Source: Bradyrhizobium sp. SRS-191
GTDB taxonomy: Bacteria; Pseudomonadota; Alphaproteobacteria; Rhizobiales; Xanthobacteraceae
DNA length: 64,000 nt
Assembly: GCF_024586915.1 (NCBI RefSeq)
Contig: NZ_JANBVS010000007.1
Coordinates: 286,605-350,604, forward strand
Reading direction: 5' to 3'
Position 1 is the first letter of the stretch. Every line of letters begins with the position of its first letter. This document shows positions 15,776 through 24,443 of this stretch, one piece after another. The notes under the pieces were generated by a model, which saw nothing but the letters and a program-made list of their open reading frames with translations, searched no databases and was not told the DNA's origin. The position numbers were made by a program, and so were the translations under genes.

Positions 15776-16348
15776 ATGGTGGTCCTGAATCGTATCTACA
15801 CGCGCACCGGTGACGACGGGACGACCGCGCTCGGCAATGGCGAGCGCCGCCCCAAGTTCGATCTGCGCGTCTCCGCCTATGGAACCGTCGATGAGACCAA
15901 CGCGGCGATCGGTGTCGTCCGGCTGCATCTGGCCGACGCGCCGGAGATCGACGCGATGCTCGGCTTGATCCAGAACGATCTGTTCGATCTGGGTGCCGAC
16001 CTGGCGGTGCCGCAGCGCGAAGGCAAGGCGGAGCGGCTGCGCGTCGTCGCCAGCCAGGTCGATCGCTTGGAGCGCGACATCGACACGTTGAATGAGAAGC
16101 TTGCGCCGCTGACCTCGTTCGTGCTTCCCGGTGGAACCCCGGCCGCAGCGCATCTGCATGTCGCGCGTACCATTTGCCGCAGGGCGGAACGGATCATGGC
16201 GGAACTCGCTTCCCGCCCGGAGGAGCCGGTCAGCGAGGCCGCCATTCGTTATATGAACCGGCTGTCGGATTTCCTGTTCGTCGCCAGCCGGGCCGCGAAC
16301 CGGAATGGCGCCGGCGACGTGTTATGGGTGCCGGGGCAAAACCGTTAA
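15776..16348 (+). CDS. pduO: Cob(I)alamin adenosyltransferase, PduO type
   Basis: A 190-residue enzyme that transfers the adenosyl group of ATP to cob(I)alamin to give coenzyme B12. The N-terminal IYTRTGDDGTTALGNGERR is the ATP-binding signature. Later conserved blocks are IQNDLFDLGADLAVP, RRAERIMAEL and YMNRLSDFLFVASR, which make up the trimeric helical bundle of the PduO class rather than the CobA/BtuR class. B12 coenzyme would serve methylmalonyl-CoA mutase-type enzymes, consistent with the acyl-CoA metabolism genes (etfBA, hbd) just downstream. No cobalamin riboswitch was seen in the 48-base upstream gap. Confidence 0.93.
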   Translation: MVVLNRIYTRTGDDGTTALGNGERRPKFDLRVSAYGTVDETNAAIGVVRLHLADAPEIDAMLGLIQNDLFDLGADLAVPQREGKAERLRVVASQVDRLERDIDTLNEKLAPLTSFVLPGGTPAAAHLHVARTICRRAERIMAELASRPEEPVSEAAIRYMNRLSDFLFVASRAANRNGAGDVLWVPGQNR

Positions 16349-16482
16349 CCCGCAACCCCGTTAACCCGGAGGCGTGCGGGCTGGCGTTTTTTCGCCCCTC
16401 GCGCGTTGACCGGGGGGTACGGGCGCTTTAGGTTCCGCGCCCGAAAGATCAACCCCGGACAATTGAGAGCGAAAGAGGATCG

Positions 16483-17232
16483 ATGAAGGTTCTGGTGCCG
16501 GTCAAGCGGGTGGTCGACTACAACGTCAAGGTCCGCGTCAAGAGCGACGGATCGGGCGTTGAGCTCGCCAACGTCAAGATGTCGATGAATCCGTTCGACG
16601 AGATCGCCGTCGAGGAAGCGCTGCGGCTGAAGGAAGCCGGCAAGGCGACCGAGGTCGTCGTGGTCTCGATCGGGCCCGCGCAAGCGTCCGAGACGATCCG
16701 CACCGCGCTTGCGATGGGCGCCGACCGCGGCATCCTGGTCAAGGCCGAAGGCAACGTGGAACCGCTCGCGGTCGCCAAGATCCTCAAGGCCGTGGCTCAG
16801 GAAGAGCAGCCGGGACTGATCATCCTCGGCAAGCAGGCGATCGACGATGACTCGAACCAGACCGGCCAGATGCTGGCCGCGCTGCTCGGCTGGGCGCAGG
16901 CGACCTTCGCCTCCAAGCTCGAGGTCGAAGGCTCCGACTTCAAGGTCACCCGCGAGGTCGATGGCGGCCTGCAGACCGTGAAGCTGAAGGGACCGGCGAT
17001 CGTCACCACCGATCTCCGCCTCAACGAGCCGCGCTACGCGTCGCTGCCGAACATCATGAAGGCGAAGAAGAAGCCGATCGCCGAGAAGACCGCCGCCGAC
17101 ACCGGTGTCGATCTCACGCCGCGGCTCGAGGTGATCAAGACCGCCGAGCCGGCGGGCCGCAAGGCCGGCGTCAAGGTGAAGGACGTCGCCGAGCTCGTTT
17201 CCAAACTCAAGACCGAGGCGGGGGTGCTCTGA
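16483..17232 (+). CDS. etfB: Electron transfer flavoprotein, beta subunit
   Basis: A 249-residue EtfB. The start [19 protein letters not shown] and the segment [17 protein letters not shown] are typical of the family. The AMP-binding fold and the later KAKKKPI loop are present. EtfB with EtfA carries electrons from acyl-CoA dehydrogenases to ETF:quinone oxidoreductase during fatty-acid and amino-acid oxidation. The stop overlaps the etfA start (TGATGG), so translation is coupled and equimolar expression expected. A GAAAGAGGA ribosome site precedes the ATG. Confidence 0.96.
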   Translation: MKVLVPVKRVVDYNVKVRVKSDGSGVELANVKMSMNPFDEIAVEEALRLKEAGKATEVVVVSIGPAQASETIRTALAMGADRGILVKAEGNVEPLAVAKILKAVAQEEQPGLIILGKQAIDDDSNQTGQMLAALLGWAQATFASKLEVEGSDFKVTREVDGGLQTVKLKGPAIVTTDLRLNEPRYASLPNIMKAKKKPIAEKTAADTGVDLTPRLEVIKTAEPAGRKAGVKVKDVAELVSKLKTEAGVL

Positions 17233-18167
17233 TGGCCACGCTGCTGATTGCCGAACACGACAACGCTGGAATCAAGGACGCGACCAACAAGGCGCTGACG
17301 GCGGCTACAGCCCTCGGCGCCGACGTCGACGTGCTGGTCGCCGGCCAGGGCGCCAAGGGCGCGGCGGACGCTGCCGCCAAGCTCGCCGGCGTCAAGAAGG
17401 TGCTGCTCGCCGATGATGCGGCCTATGCGCATGATCTCGCTGAGCCGCTGGCCGATCTCGTCGTCAAGCTCGCCGCCAACTACGACTCGATCGTCGCGCC
17501 TGCGACCTCGCGCTTCAAGAACGTGATGCCGCGCATCGCCGCCCTGCTCGACGTGATGCAGGTGTCGGAGATCATCAAGGTCGTCGCGCCCGACACGTTC
17601 GAGCGGCCGATCTATGCCGGCAACGCGATCCAGACCGTGAAGTCGAAGGACGCCAAGAAGGTCATCACCGTCCGCACGTCCACCTTCGCCGCCGCGGGCG
17701 AGGGTGGCAGCGCGGCGGTGGAGAGCGTCGCTGCGGCCGGTGATCCGGCGCTGTCGAGCTTCGTCGGCGAGGAGGTCGCCAAGAGCGATCGCCCCGAGCT
17801 GACCTCGGCCAAGATCATCGTCTCCGGCGGCCGCGCGATGCAGAGCCGCGAGAACTTCGCCAAGTACATCGAGCCGCTCGCCGACAAGCTCGGCGCCGGT
17901 GTCGGCGCCTCGCGCGCCGCGGTCGATGCCGGCTACGCGCCGAACGACTGGCAGGTCGGTCAGACCGGCAAGGTGGTGGCGCCGGAGCTGTACGTCGCGG
18001 TCGGCATTTCAGGCGCCATTCAGCATCTGGCTGGCATGAAGGACTCCAAGGTGATCGTCGCGATCAACAAGGACGAGGACGCGCCGATCTTCCAGGTCGC
18101 CGATTACGGCCTGGTGGCGGATCTCTATCAGGCGGTTCCCGAGCTGACGGACGCGCTCGGCAAGTAA
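17232..18167 (+). CDS. etfA: Electron transfer flavoprotein, alpha subunit
   Basis: A 311-residue EtfA. The N-terminal domain has the alternating Ala/Lys-rich helices of the alpha/beta-hydrolase-like ETF domain. The C-terminal FAD domain shows IIVSGGRAMQSRENF, GVGASRAAVDAGY, NDWQVGQTGKVVAPELY and GISGAIQHLAGMKDSKVIVAINKDEDAPIF, which are the flavin-binding blocks (listed in order along the chain). It forms the FAD-containing heterodimer with EtfB. A strong stem-loop directly follows the stop and probably ends the etfBA transcript before hbd. Confidence 0.96.
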   Translation: MATLLIAEHDNAGIKDATNKALTAATALGADVDVLVAGQGAKGAADAAAKLAGVKKVLLADDAAYAHDLAEPLADLVVKLAANYDSIVAPATSRFKNVMPRIAALLDVMQVSEIIKVVAPDTFERPIYAGNAIQTVKSKDAKKVITVRTSTFAAAGEGGSAAVESVAAAGDPALSSFVGEEVAKSDRPELTSAKIIVSGGRAMQSRENFAKYIEPLADKLGAGVGASRAAVDAGYAPNDWQVGQTGKVVAPELYVAVGISGAIQHLAGMKDSKVIVAINKDEDAPIFQVADYGLVADLYQAVPELTDALGK

Positions 18168-18175
18168 TCCTGCTA

Positions 18176-18208
18176 ACACCGGCCGCATGGGACTGCTGCG
18201 GCCGGTGT
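18176..18208 (+). terminator. Stem-loop terminator after etfBA
   Basis: A perfect 12-bp stem (ACACCGGCCGCA at 18176-18187 pairing with 18197-18208) closes a nine-base loop and is followed by a weakly U-rich CTTATCTGTT. It sits nine bases after the etfA stop. The tail is only partly U-rich, so efficiency is uncertain, but the stem is strong. Confidence 0.8.
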
Positions 18209-18265
18209 CTTATCTGTTAAGGGCATGGATGGGCGCGATGGCGCGCCGTCCCGGTGGATGACAAC

Positions 18266-19144
18266 ATGGCTCAGATCAACAAGCTCGGTGTGATCGGCGC
18301 AGGACAGATGGGCAACGGCATCGCGCATGTCGCCGCGCTGGCCGGGCTCGACGTGGTGCTCAACGACGTCACCTCGGACCGGTTGAAATCGGGCATGGCG
18401 ACCATCAACGGCAACCTGACGCGTCAGGTCGCGAAGAAGATGATCTCCGAGGAGGCCCGAACCGAGGCTCTCAAGCACATCTCCCTGACCGACAGCCTGG
18501 ACGGGCTGGCCGATTGCGATCTCGTGATCGAGACCGCGATCGAGAAGGAGGACGTCAAGCGCAAGATCTTCCACGATCTCTGCGCCACGCTGAAGCCGGA
18601 GGCGATCATCGCCTCCAACACCTCGTCGATCTCGATCACGCGGCTTGCCGCCTGCACCGACCGTCCCGAGCGCTTCATCGGCATCCATTTCATGAACCCG
18701 GTTCCGCTGATGGAGCTGGTGGAACTGATCCGCGGCATCGCCACCGACGACGCCACCTTCGAGGCCGCCAAGGAGTTCGTCGGGCGGCTCGGCAAGCAGG
18801 TCGCGGTGTCCGAGGATTTCCCGGCCTTCATCGTCAACCGCGTGCTGCTGCCGATGATCAACGAGGCGATCTACACGCTGTATGAAGGCGTCGGGAACGT
18901 CGAGGCGATCGACGCGGCGATGAAGCTCGGCGCGCATCACCCGATGGGGCCGCTGGAGCTCGCCGATTTCATCGGCCTGGATACCTGTCTGTCGATCATG
19001 CAGGTGCTGCATGAAGGGCTCGCGGATTCGAAGTACCGGCCGTGTCCGTTGCTGGTGAAATACGTCGAGGCCGGCTGGCTCGGCCGCAAGACGCAGCGCG
19101 GCTTCTACGACTATCGCGGCCCCAAGCCGGTGCCGACCCGCTGA
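18266..19144 (+). CDS. hbd: 3-hydroxybutyryl-CoA dehydrogenase
   Basis: A 292-residue NAD(P)-dependent dehydrogenase converting (S)-3-hydroxybutyryl-CoA to acetoacetyl-CoA. The Rossmann start is VIGAGQMGNGIAHVAALAG. The catalytic His is in GIHFMNPVPLMELVE; DFPAFIVNRVLLPMINEA and KLGAHHPMGPLELADFIGLD are also family blocks. I chose ATG 18266 with GGTGGA upstream; a GTG at 18254 would add four residues without a ribosome site. Its place after etfBA suggests short-chain fatty-acid or PHB-cycle metabolism. A terminator lies between, so it probably has its own promoter. Confidence 0.95.
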   Translation: MAQINKLGVIGAGQMGNGIAHVAALAGLDVVLNDVTSDRLKSGMATINGNLTRQVAKKMISEEARTEALKHISLTDSLDGLADCDLVIETAIEKEDVKRKIFHDLCATLKPEAIIASNTSSISITRLAACTDRPERFIGIHFMNPVPLMELVELIRGIATDDATFEAAKEFVGRLGKQVAVSEDFPAFIVNRVLLPMINEAIYTLYEGVGNVEAIDAAMKLGAHHPMGPLELADFIGLDTCLSIMQVLHEGLADSKYRPCPLLVKYVEAGWLGRKTQRGFYDYRGPKPVPTR

Positions 19145-19209
19145 AACAATCTGAAACGATCCACACGCTTCGTTAAGGCTGATCGGTTACCTTCAGCGTA
19201 ACGAGGTAT

Positions 19210-19413
19210 ATGCGTATGGATATGAGCTTGGTGGCTGCGGTCATGGCGCAGCAGGCGAGTGCGACCCAGCAGCAGGTCGCCACGTCGGTGTTGAAGCAGA
19301 ACTTGAATGCGCAGAAGGACGCCGTCCTGACCCTGCTCGGCGGCGCGCAGCAGACGCTGTCGCTCGCCAATGTCGGCCCCGGCGTCGGCGGCAACCTGAA
19401 TATCGCGGCCTGA
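19210..19413 (+). CDS. YjfB-family putative motility small protein
   Basis: A 67-residue protein, mostly amphipathic helix with Gln- and Ala-rich heptads (VMAQQASATQQQVATSVLKQ) and a glycine-rich tail (NVGPGVGGNLNIAA). This resembles the short YjfB-like family listed as 'putative motility protein'. The actual function is not established. No flagellar or chemotaxis gene lies nearby. Start codon choices at 19210 and 19216 are both possible. The gene lies 65 bases after hbd, and downstream comes a palindromic repeat. Confidence 0.7.
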   Translation: MRMDMSLVAAVMAQQASATQQQVATSVLKQNLNAQKDAVLTLLGGAQQTLSLANVGPGVGGNLNIAA

Positions 19414-19442
19414 GCGGGACGACTTTTCTTCCCCCATCCGCA

Positions 19443-19543
19443 GTCATTCCGGGGCGATGCGCAGCACCGAACCCGGAATCCCGAGCTTATTGGACTCATC
19501 TCCAGATTCCGGGTTCAGCCCTGGCGGGCTGCCCCGGAATGAC
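19443..19543. repeat. Palindromic intergenic repeat
   Basis: Nested inverted arms: GTCATTCCGGGGC (19443-19455) with its complement at 19531-19543, and GAACCCGGAATC (19469-19480) with its complement at 19505-19516. The structure lies between the YjfB-like gene and tlpA, which converge here, so it could also act as a bidirectional transcription barrier. Confidence 0.85.
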
Positions 19544-19581
19544 GGCCGTTGTGATCATGACGGCCGTGGTGATGGGCGACC

Positions 19582-20271
19582 TTACAGCCCCGCCGCCGCC
19601 TTCGACGTCGCCGCCTGGATCAGCTTGAGCGCGTCGGCGCTGTCCCATTCCGCCGGTCCCGCGATGGTGGCGATCTCGCAGCCATTGCCGTCGACCAGCA
19701 CCGAGGTCGGCATGCCCAGCGCGCGGCCGACTGCCTTCAAATCCTGGAACACTTTTGCCTTCGCGTCGCTGAAATAGGCGAGCTGCGTCAGCTTGGCGTC
19801 GGCGAGGAATGTCTTCGGCTTCTCCGGGTCGCGGGTGTCGATGTTCACAGCGACGACCTGGAACGCGTCGCTGCCGAGCTTGGCCTGCAGGCCGTCCAGC
19901 GCGGGCATCTCCTTGCGGCAGGGCACGCACCAGGTCGCCCAGAGGTTCAAAAGTACCGTTTTGCCGCGGAAATCCGACAGCTTCTTCGCCGCGCCGCTTG
20001 CGTCCTCGAAGGCGAGGTCCGGCAGCCGCAGCGGCGCCTTGGCGGCCGTCAGCGCGGCCACCTCGCCCTTGATCAGCGGCGCCAGCCGCGCGGCGGTGTC
20101 GACCGCCGCCTGGCAGGCCTGGTCGCCGGCCGGCTTGCCCTTCAAAAGTCCCCCGAACGCCACCGCCGCGATGCCGGCCACGGCGATGACAGCCACGGCG
20201 CCGGCGGCGAGCACGGTTCGGCCGCGCGAGGCGGGGCGGGCAGGGGACGTCTCTGGCTTATCGTTTGTCAT
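19582..20271 (-). CDS. tlpA: Membrane-anchored thiol:disulfide oxidoreductase TlpA
   Basis: Reading from ATG 20271 gives 229 residues; B. japonicum TlpA is about 221. A short cytoplasmic N-terminus is followed by one membrane anchor (about residues 18-42) and a periplasmic thioredoxin fold. The active site is [15 protein letters not shown] (Cys115 and Cys118), with the cis-proline in [17 protein letters not shown] and [14 protein letters not shown] are TlpA-specific. TlpA reduces disulfides during copper delivery to cytochrome oxidase (partners ScoI and CoxB) in Bradyrhizobium. It lies divergent to argH, matching the known B. japonicum arrangement. The upstream start at 20316 overlaps the promoter region and is less likely. 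Confidence 0.95.
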   Translation of the reverse strand: MTNDKPETSPARPASRGRTVLAAGAVAVIAVAGIAAVAFGGLLKGKPAGDQACQAAVDTAARLAPLIKGEVAALTAAKAPLRLPDLAFEDASGAAKKLSDFRGKTVLLNLWATWCVPCRKEMPALDGLQAKLGSDAFQVVAVNIDTRDPEKPKTFLADAKLTQLAYFSDAKAKVFQDLKAVGRALGMPTSVLVDGNGCEIATIAGPAEWDSADALKLIQAATSKAAAGL

Positions 20272-20368
20272 CTCGGGTCGGTTGCGGCTATCAGAGGCGC
20301 GAATTTCAGGGCGCACGAAACGGTGTGTCCCATCCAGACGCGGTCATCAAGGTTTAAGAGCGGCAGGC

Positions 20369-21760
20369 ATGAGCAACAAGATGTGGGGCGGCCGGTTCAC
20401 GGAACGTCCCGACGCCATCATGGAGGACATCAACGTCTCGATCGACGTCGATCGCCACCTCTACGCGCAGGATATCGCCGCGTCCAAGGCGCACGCCGCC
20501 ATGCTCGCCGCCCAGGGCATCATCACCTCGGGTGATGCGAAAAATATCGCCAAGGGTCTAGACACGATCCTGTCAGAGATCACCAAGGGCTCGTTCGAGT
20601 TCAAGCGCGCGCTCGAAGACATCCATATGAACGTCGAGAGCCGGCTGTCCGAGCTGATCGGCCCCGCCGCCGGCCGGCTGCACACCGCGCGCTCCCGCAA
20701 CGACCAGGTCGCGACCGATTTCCGCCTGTTCGTCCGCGACGAGCTCGACGACATCGACGCGGCGCTGGCGGCCTACCAGCAGGCGCTCGCGACCCGCGCG
20801 CTCGAATTCGCCGGCACTGTCATGCCCGGCTTCACCCATCTCCAGACCGCCCAGCCCGTGACCTTCGGCCACCACCTGCTGGCCTATGTCGAGATGGCCG
20901 GCCGCGACCGCGGTCGCTTCCTCGATGCCCGCAAGCGCCTCAACGAATCCCCGCTGGGCGCGGCCGCGCTCGCCGGCACCTCGTTCCCGATCGACCGCCA
21001 CGCCACGGCGGAAGCGCTCGGCTTCGACCGCCCGATGGCCAATTCGCTCGACGCCGTCTCCGACCGCGACTTCGTGCTGGAGACGCTGTCGGCCGCGTCG
21101 ATCTGCGCCGTGCATCTGTCGCGCTTCGCCGAGGAGATCGTGATCTGGACCTCGCCTTTGGTCGGTCTGATCAAGCTGTCGGACAAGTTCACCACCGGCT
21201 CCTCGATCATGCCGCAGAAGCGCAATCCGGACGCCGCCGAGCTCGTCCGCGCCAAAACGGGGCGCGTCATCGGCGCGCTCAACGGGCTCCTGATCGTCAT
21301 GAAGGGCCTGCCGCTCGCCTATCAGAAGGACATGCAGGAGGATAAGCAGGGCGCGATGGAGGCCTTCGCGGCGCTGTCGCTCGCCATCCGCGCCATGACC
21401 GGCATGGCGCTCGACCTGGTGCCCGACGAAGCCCGCATGAAGGCCGCCGCCGGCGAGGGCTACGCCACCGCCACCGATCTCGCCGACTGGCTGGTCCGGA
21501 CCCTCAAGATGCCGTTCCGCGAGGCCCACCACGTGACGGGGCGCATCGTCGCGCTGGCGTCGAAGCAGGGCGTGGCGCTGCACGAGCTGCCGCTGAAGGC
21601 GATGCAAGAGGTCGAGCCCAAGATCACCGCCGACGTGCTCGGCGTGCTCTCGGTCGAATCCTCCGTGAAGAGCCGCACCAGCTTCGGCGGCACCGCGCCG
21701 AAGAACGTGGCGTCGCAGGCCAAGGCCTGGCTGAAGCGGCTGGAAAAGCAGCGAAAGTAG
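20369..21760 (+). CDS. argH: Argininosuccinate lyase
   Basis: A 463-residue enzyme that splits argininosuccinate into arginine and fumarate, the last step of arginine synthesis. The start SNKMWGGRF is the family norm; the open frame extends far upstream but that part is antisense to tlpA. The fumarase/aspartase signature [11 protein letters not shown] contains the flexible catalytic serine loop. Other family blocks are [16 protein letters not shown] and [28 protein letters not shown] sequence just upstream could serve the ribosome. It is followed by a small lipoprotein gene and then lysA. Confidence 0.97.
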   Translation: MSNKMWGGRFTERPDAIMEDINVSIDVDRHLYAQDIAASKAHAAMLAAQGIITSGDAKNIAKGLDTILSEITKGSFEFKRALEDIHMNVESRLSELIGPAAGRLHTARSRNDQVATDFRLFVRDELDDIDAALAAYQQALATRALEFAGTVMPGFTHLQTAQPVTFGHHLLAYVEMAGRDRGRFLDARKRLNESPLGAAALAGTSFPIDRHATAEALGFDRPMANSLDAVSDRDFVLETLSAASICAVHLSRFAEEIVIWTSPLVGLIKLSDKFTTGSSIMPQKRNPDAAELVRAKTGRVIGALNGLLIVMKGLPLAYQKDMQEDKQGAMEAFAALSLAIRAMTGMALDLVPDEARMKAAAGEGYATATDLADWLVRTLKMPFREAHHVTGRIVALASKQGVALHELPLKAMQEVEPKITADVLGVLSVESSVKSRTSFGGTAPKNVASQAKAWLKRLEKQRK

Positions 21761-21854
21761 GGCTCGGTCTGCAAATTTGATCGCCATTTGATTACCTTGG
21801 CGTGGCACTCCGGCACTCGTCAGGGCGGATCAACCTCTGTATGGTGCCGCCCGC

Positions 21855-22148
21855 ATGGGGATTTCACACGTGACTAGCGCTCGCCGTCCAACCTCCGTCG
21901 CCCGGGTCGTTCTCGTCCTCGGCGCTTCCGCGCTGCTGCTCGCCGCCTGCGGCCGCAAGGGCCCGTTGGACCTGCCCGCCAAATCCCCGCCGGCCCCGCA
22001 AATGTCGGCCGCGCCGACCGACACCGCGACGGAAAACGCCAACAAGCCCGGCGTCTTCAACTCCGGCTACGGCGCCGACGGCGCCCCCGCCGCCTCGCGC
22101 GGCCAGAAGAAACCGTTCTTCCTGGATCCGCTGCTGGACAGCAAATAG
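21855..22148 (+). CDS. LptM (YifL)-like small lipoprotein
   Basis: A 97-residue protein with a signal peptide ending in the lipobox LLLAAC, followed at once by GRKGPLDLP. This combination is the hallmark of LptM/YifL proteins, which help the outer-membrane LPS translocon LptD mature (known for E. coli LptM). The rest is proline/alanine-rich and disordered, ending in KKPFFLDPLLDSK. Genes of this type sit between argH and lysA in many alphaproteobacteria. The start could also be nearer the hydrophobic core; ATG 21855 gives a signal peptide of about 35 residues. Confidence 0.82.
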   Translation: MGISHVTSARRPTSVARVVLVLGASALLLAACGRKGPLDLPAKSPPAPQMSAAPTDTATENANKPGVFNSGYGADGAPAASRGQKKPFFLDPLLDSK

Positions 22149-22164
22149 GGCCTGCCGCCGTCGC

Positions 22165-22304
22165 GGCCCCGTAGGAACGGGAGAGGTCGGATTGCATCGT
22201 CAGATGCAATCCGGGTGAGGGGGTAAAGGTCTCACCGTGCACACCTCCCGTGCGTCTGCCCCTCACCCCGACCCTCTCCCCGTAAGAACGGGGCGAGGGG
22301 GCGC
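22165..22304. repeat. Composite palindromic repeat
   Basis: The gap between the lipoprotein gene and lysA (22149-22482) contains a repeat. A left part has GGGAGAGGTCGG around a perfect 8-bp hairpin (ATTGCATC at 22191-22198 and its complement at 22203-22210). A right part, CCCTCACCCCGACCCTCTCC then ACGGGGCGAGGG, spans 22258-22304. The right part recurs near 63780. Bases 22305-22482 show no gene; the lysA promoter must lie there. Confidence 0.8.
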
Positions 22305-22482
22305 ACCGTCGCTGTGGCGAGAGTTCGAATCCGACTTCCTGGACATCTGTGATCTCGCCCGTTCATGAAGGCGGTCAATCCATGCCGTCCCCCGACGTCC
22401 GCGAATTGACAATCCCCCTCATTTCCCGGCAATTCGCCGCCACAATCACCCACTCGCAGCCCCCGCGCGCGGACCCGAACCC

Positions 22483-23748
22483 ATGAACCATTTCGACTAC
22501 CGCGACGGCGTGCTGCACGCCGAGGCCGTCAATCTCGCCGAGCTCGCCGCCACCGTCGGCACCCCGTTCTACTGCTACTCCACCGCCACGCTGGAGCGGC
22601 ACTACCGCGTGTTCGCGGAGGCCTTCGCCGGCCAGGACGTGCTGATCTGCTACGCCATGAAGGCCAATTCCAACCAGTCGGTGCTGCGCACCCTCGCAAA
22701 GCTCGGCGCCGGCGCCGACGTCGTCTCCGGCGGAGAGCTGAAGCGGGCGCTTTCGGCCGGCATCCCCTCCCGCAAGATCGTATTTTCAGGCGTCGGCAAG
22801 ACCGAGGCCGAGCTACGCGCCGCTCTCGCCGCCGACATCCACTGCCTCAACATCGAGTCCGAGCCCGAGCTCGACCTGCTGGCGCGCCTCGCCGTCGAGA
22901 CCGGCCACACCGCCCGCATCTCCATCCGCGTCAATCCGGACGTCGATGCCGGCACGCACGCAAAAATCTCGACCGGCAAGTCGGAGAACAAGTTCGGCAT
23001 TCCCTTGGACCACGCCCGCCGCGTCTACGCCCGCGCGGCCAAGATGCCCGGCATCAAGGTCACCGGCGTCGACGTCCATATCGGCAGCCAGATCACCGAT
23101 CTCGGCCCCATGGAGACCGCGTTCCGCATCCTCACCGAGTTCGTGCAGACGCTGCGCGCCGACGGCCACGACATCTCCCATGTCGATTTCGGCGGCGGCC
23201 TCGGCATCCCCTATCACATGGACCGCGCGGTGCCGCCGGAGCCCGCCGCCTATGCCGCGATGGTCAAGCGCATCTCGCACAATCTCGGCTGCACCCTGAT
23301 GTTCGAGCCCGGCCGCATGATCGTCGGCAATGCCGGCATCCTCATTGCCAAGGTGATCTATGTGAAGCACGGCGAGGCCAAGAACTTCGTCATCATCGAC
23401 GCCGCGATGAACGATTTGATCCGCCCGACGCTGTACGAGGCGCATCACGACATCCTCCCCGTGAAGCAGGCCGCGCCGAACGCGCCCGCTTTCATAGCCG
23501 ACGTCGTCGGCCCGGTCTGCGAAAGCGGCGACTACCTCGCGCTCGACCGCGCGCTGCCCGAGCCCAAGCCCGGCGACCTCCTCGCCATCATGACCGCAGG
23601 CGCCTACGGCGCCGTGCAGGCCTGCACCTACAACACCCGCGCGCTGGTGCCGGAGGTGCTGGTCAAGGGCGACAAGTCGGCGGTGATCCGGCCGCGCATC
23701 GAGGTCGAGCAACTGATCGCGATGGACACGCCGGCGCCGTGGTTGTGA
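22483..23748 (+). CDS. lysA: Diaminopimelate decarboxylase
   Basis: A 421-residue fold-type III PLP enzyme converting meso-diaminopimelate to L-lysine. The PLP lysine is in YAMKANSN (about 61). Other landmarks are GGELKRAL, SENKFGIP, VHIGSQITD, the phosphate-binding FGGGLGIPY, EPGRMIVGNAG and the active-site CESGDYLA with its cysteine from the dimer partner. Length is standard. It follows the LptM-like gene after a gap of 334 bases with repeats, so it is probably transcribed from its own promoter despite the conserved argH-lysA order. Confidence 0.96.
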   Translation: MNHFDYRDGVLHAEAVNLAELAATVGTPFYCYSTATLERHYRVFAEAFAGQDVLICYAMKANSNQSVLRTLAKLGAGADVVSGGELKRALSAGIPSRKIVFSGVGKTEAELRAALAADIHCLNIESEPELDLLARLAVETGHTARISIRVNPDVDAGTHAKISTGKSENKFGIPLDHARRVYARAAKMPGIKVTGVDVHIGSQITDLGPMETAFRILTEFVQTLRADGHDISHVDFGGGLGIPYHMDRAVPPEPAAYAAMVKRISHNLGCTLMFEPGRMIVGNAGILIAKVIYVKHGEAKNFVIIDAAMNDLIRPTLYEAHHDILPVKQAAPNAPAFIADVVGPVCESGDYLALDRALPEPKPGDLLAIMTAGAYGAVQACTYNTRALVPEVLVKGDKSAVIRPRIEVEQLIAMDTPAPWL

Positions 23749-23802
23749 GGGAGTGGCTGCCGCGCAAGCAGCTCGCGCTGTTGCGCGCATCTGCCTCCAC
23801 AT

Positions 23803-23888
23803 CGTCATGGCCGGGCCTGTCCCGGCCATCCACGTCGTCCGGCATCCTGGGAACGACGTGGATGCCCGGGACAAGCCCGGGCATGACG
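23803..23888. repeat. Compact palindromic hairpin, cargo-free form of the GIY-YIG element
   Basis: Two 36-bp arms, CGTCATGGCCGGGCCTGTCC... (23803-23838) and its near-complement (23853-23888), differ at about four positions and enclose a 14-base loop containing CGGCATCCTG. The same arms recur at 58237-58322 as a hairpin, and at 58378-58411 plus 58736-58769 as the borders of a GIY-YIG gene. The rest of the 23749-24052 gap holds nothing I recognise. Confidence 0.9.
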
Positions 23889-24052
23889 ATGTAACTGATC
23901 GGCAGGCGTTCCTGCCGCGATTGCCCAGTTCATGCTAGGCGTCGTCATCCTCCTCTGCCACGGCGGCGACACGCGCAGCTTCAGCCGTGCGCCTTACGCT
24001 GCGCCGAAACTCCGGATCCTTTGCATCGTCACGGCAGATTCAACGGGACTCG

Positions 24053-24409
24053 ATGATGACCACCCTGGACAGCCGCGTGATCGAACTCGTCGAGCAGGTG
24101 ATGGCTTGGCTGGTCAGCGGGAATTTCCCTGCCGTCGAAGTCCGTTCGCGAGGCCTCCGCTTGTCGGCCGAGATGATGCGGCAGGCCATCGAGGATTATG
24201 GCCGGACGTTGGTCATGCCTCCCAGCGAGGCCTTCGCGAGCATGGATGTGATTCGCGTGGCCGATGCGGGCAGGCGGGCGTGGTCAATCCGCTTCGACCT
24301 GTGGACGAAGGAGGAAGGCCGGTCGGATCTCTCGCTCGAATGCACAATTGTCGACCGATGCGATGGCCACGCCCTCGATCTGACTGTTGACGATATTCAC
24401 GTGTTGTGA
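24053..24409 (+). CDS. Small uncharacterised protein
   Basis: A 118-residue soluble protein starting at ATG 24053 (a second ATG follows at once). It has an amphipathic N-terminal helix (RVIELVEQVMAWLVSGNF), then a mixed alpha/beta part ending in ECTIVDRCDGHALDLTVDDIHVL, with an acidic C-terminus. The pattern resembles small immunity-like or DUF7668-type proteins, but I am not certain of the family. No signal peptide or membrane segment is present. It lies 34 bases ahead of argC on the same strand and could be cotranscribed with it. Confidence 0.7.
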   Translation: MMTTLDSRVIELVEQVMAWLVSGNFPAVEVRSRGLRLSAEMMRQAIEDYGRTLVMPPSEAFASMDVIRVADAGRRAWSIRFDLWTKEEGRSDLSLECTIVDRCDGHALDLTVDDIHVL

Positions 24410-24443
24410 CCATCAGGCTCTTTGTAGCAAAGGACCCCCACCC

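Noticed and set aside
19793..20368. Upstream extension of argH to 655 residues
   Set aside because: The added 190 residues are antisense to tlpA; argH begins normally with SNKMWGGRF at 20369.
22310..22345. A GAGTTCGAATCC stretch resembling a tRNA T-loop
   Set aside because: No acceptor, D or anticodon stem can be built around it, so it is chance similarity inside an intergenic gap.
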